From positions 1-6,857 of the forward strand of contig JAUVKE010000140.1 of NCBI GenBank assembly GCA_030592105.1: a DNA stretch of 6,857 nucleotides, read 5' to 3'. Shown here piece by piece: positions 6,559 through 6,857 of this stretch (its first letter is position 1; each line of letters begins with the position of its first letter). Source of the DNA: Desulfobacteraceae bacterium. GTDB lineage: Bacteria; Desulfobacterota; Desulfobacteria; Desulfobacterales; BuS5. Below the pieces are notes generated by a model, which saw only the letters and a program-made list of their open reading frames with translations, did not search any database and had not been told where the DNA came from. A program made the position numbers and the translations under genes.

Positions 6559-6857
6559 TTAAATTATGCCATCTAATACCTGAGATCTTATGACTCCCTT
6601 GCTCCACATAAGGGCAGACTGGAGAGATTTTCGCGGATTGGTGAGATTTGCCCAGAATTCTTCGTCTTTTGGATAGCCTGTAAAAGGGCTCAGGGTATTT
6701 TTCTCAGGAGAGGCAACCCATATCTGTAAAGTAGAACCTGTTTCGGTTAATTCAGGGAATTCCCTTATAAAATTAACAAATGGGGCAGGGCTCTGTTCCT
6801 GGGGAACGATGACAATATTATCTTCTGTTGATTCATTGAACACTTTTAATCCATCAT
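6559..6857 (-). CDS. Unrecognised protein, C-terminal part (start outside window)
   Basis: The frame is open to the window edge and ends in TAA at 6561-6559, giving about 99 C-terminal residues. A GTG at 6843 could be read as a start, but no Shine-Dalgarno precedes it and the frame stays open upstream, so it is treated as internal. The sequence is of ordinary composition, with no signal peptide, membrane helix or metal motif visible. It has a short beta-like stretch (NIVIVPQ), a run of Pro/Glu/Phe, then LQIWVASPEKN and a probable helix near the end (KSLQSALMWSKGVI). I do not recognise the family. It lies upstream of the rhodanese gene on the same strand and may head the same transcript, but the 185-nt gap with repeat-like sequence makes that uncertain. 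A second frame runs on past its stop (to 6422), so a frameshifted longer protein is possible but unproven. Confidence 0.5.
   Translation of the reverse strand, partial: DGLKVFNESTEDNIVIVPQEQSPAPFVNFIREFPELTETGSTLQIWVASPEKNTLSPFTGYPKDEEFWANLTNPRKSLQSALMWSKGVIRSQVLDGII

Noticed and set aside
6422..6607. 61-codon minus-strand frame with GTG start as a separate small gene
   Set aside because: It overlaps the end of the upstream gene, runs across the inverted-repeat structure, lacks a Shine-Dalgarno and resembles no known family. It is kept only as a note under the repeat and the frameshift question.

Overview
The window is AT-rich and looks like part of the chromosome of an anaerobic sulfate-reducing bacterium of the Desulfobacterota (Desulfobacterales type). 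This rests on a Wood-Ljungdahl-type methyltetrahydrofolate:corrinoid protein methyltransferase beside a HEAT-repeat/receiver fusion, an M48 lipoprotein peptidase and a membrane-anchored rhodanese. The assignment is inferred from gene content and protein style. No rRNA, tRNA, CRISPR array, integrase or recognisable transposase is present.

Layout: the plus strand carries only the 3' part of an acsE-like gene (1-744), whose start lies outside the window. It meets a leftward minus-strand block at a perfect 13-bp hairpin (758-794) that can act as a shared terminator. Read in the direction of transcription from the right edge, the minus-strand block holds: the 3' end of an unrecognised gene (6857-6559); a gap with a possible small inverted-repeat element (6551-6414); a membrane-anchored rhodanese (6373-5906); an adenylate-forming CoA ligase only 2 nt downstream, with its Shine-Dalgarno inside the rhodanese gene (5903-4242); a 143-nt gap; a HEAT-repeat protein with a C-terminal CheY-like receiver (4098-2461); a 169-nt gap holding a long imperfect inverted repeat of about 120 bp; and an M48 zinc metallopeptidase lipoprotein (2291-801).

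How the genes work together: only the rhodanese-ligase pair is clearly an operon. The HEAT-receiver and M48 genes share its direction but follow gaps that could hold their own promoters. AcsE belongs to the reductive acetyl-CoA pathway (or its reverse, acetate oxidation), whose other genes should lie to the left. The M48 protein probably works in envelope quality control, and the HEAT-receiver protein looks like a phosphorylation-controlled scaffold. No complete new system is evident. The items most worth following up are the HEAT-receiver fusion, the two repeat-like intergenic structures, and the coupling of a rhodanese that is probably extracytoplasmic to a cytoplasmic ligase.
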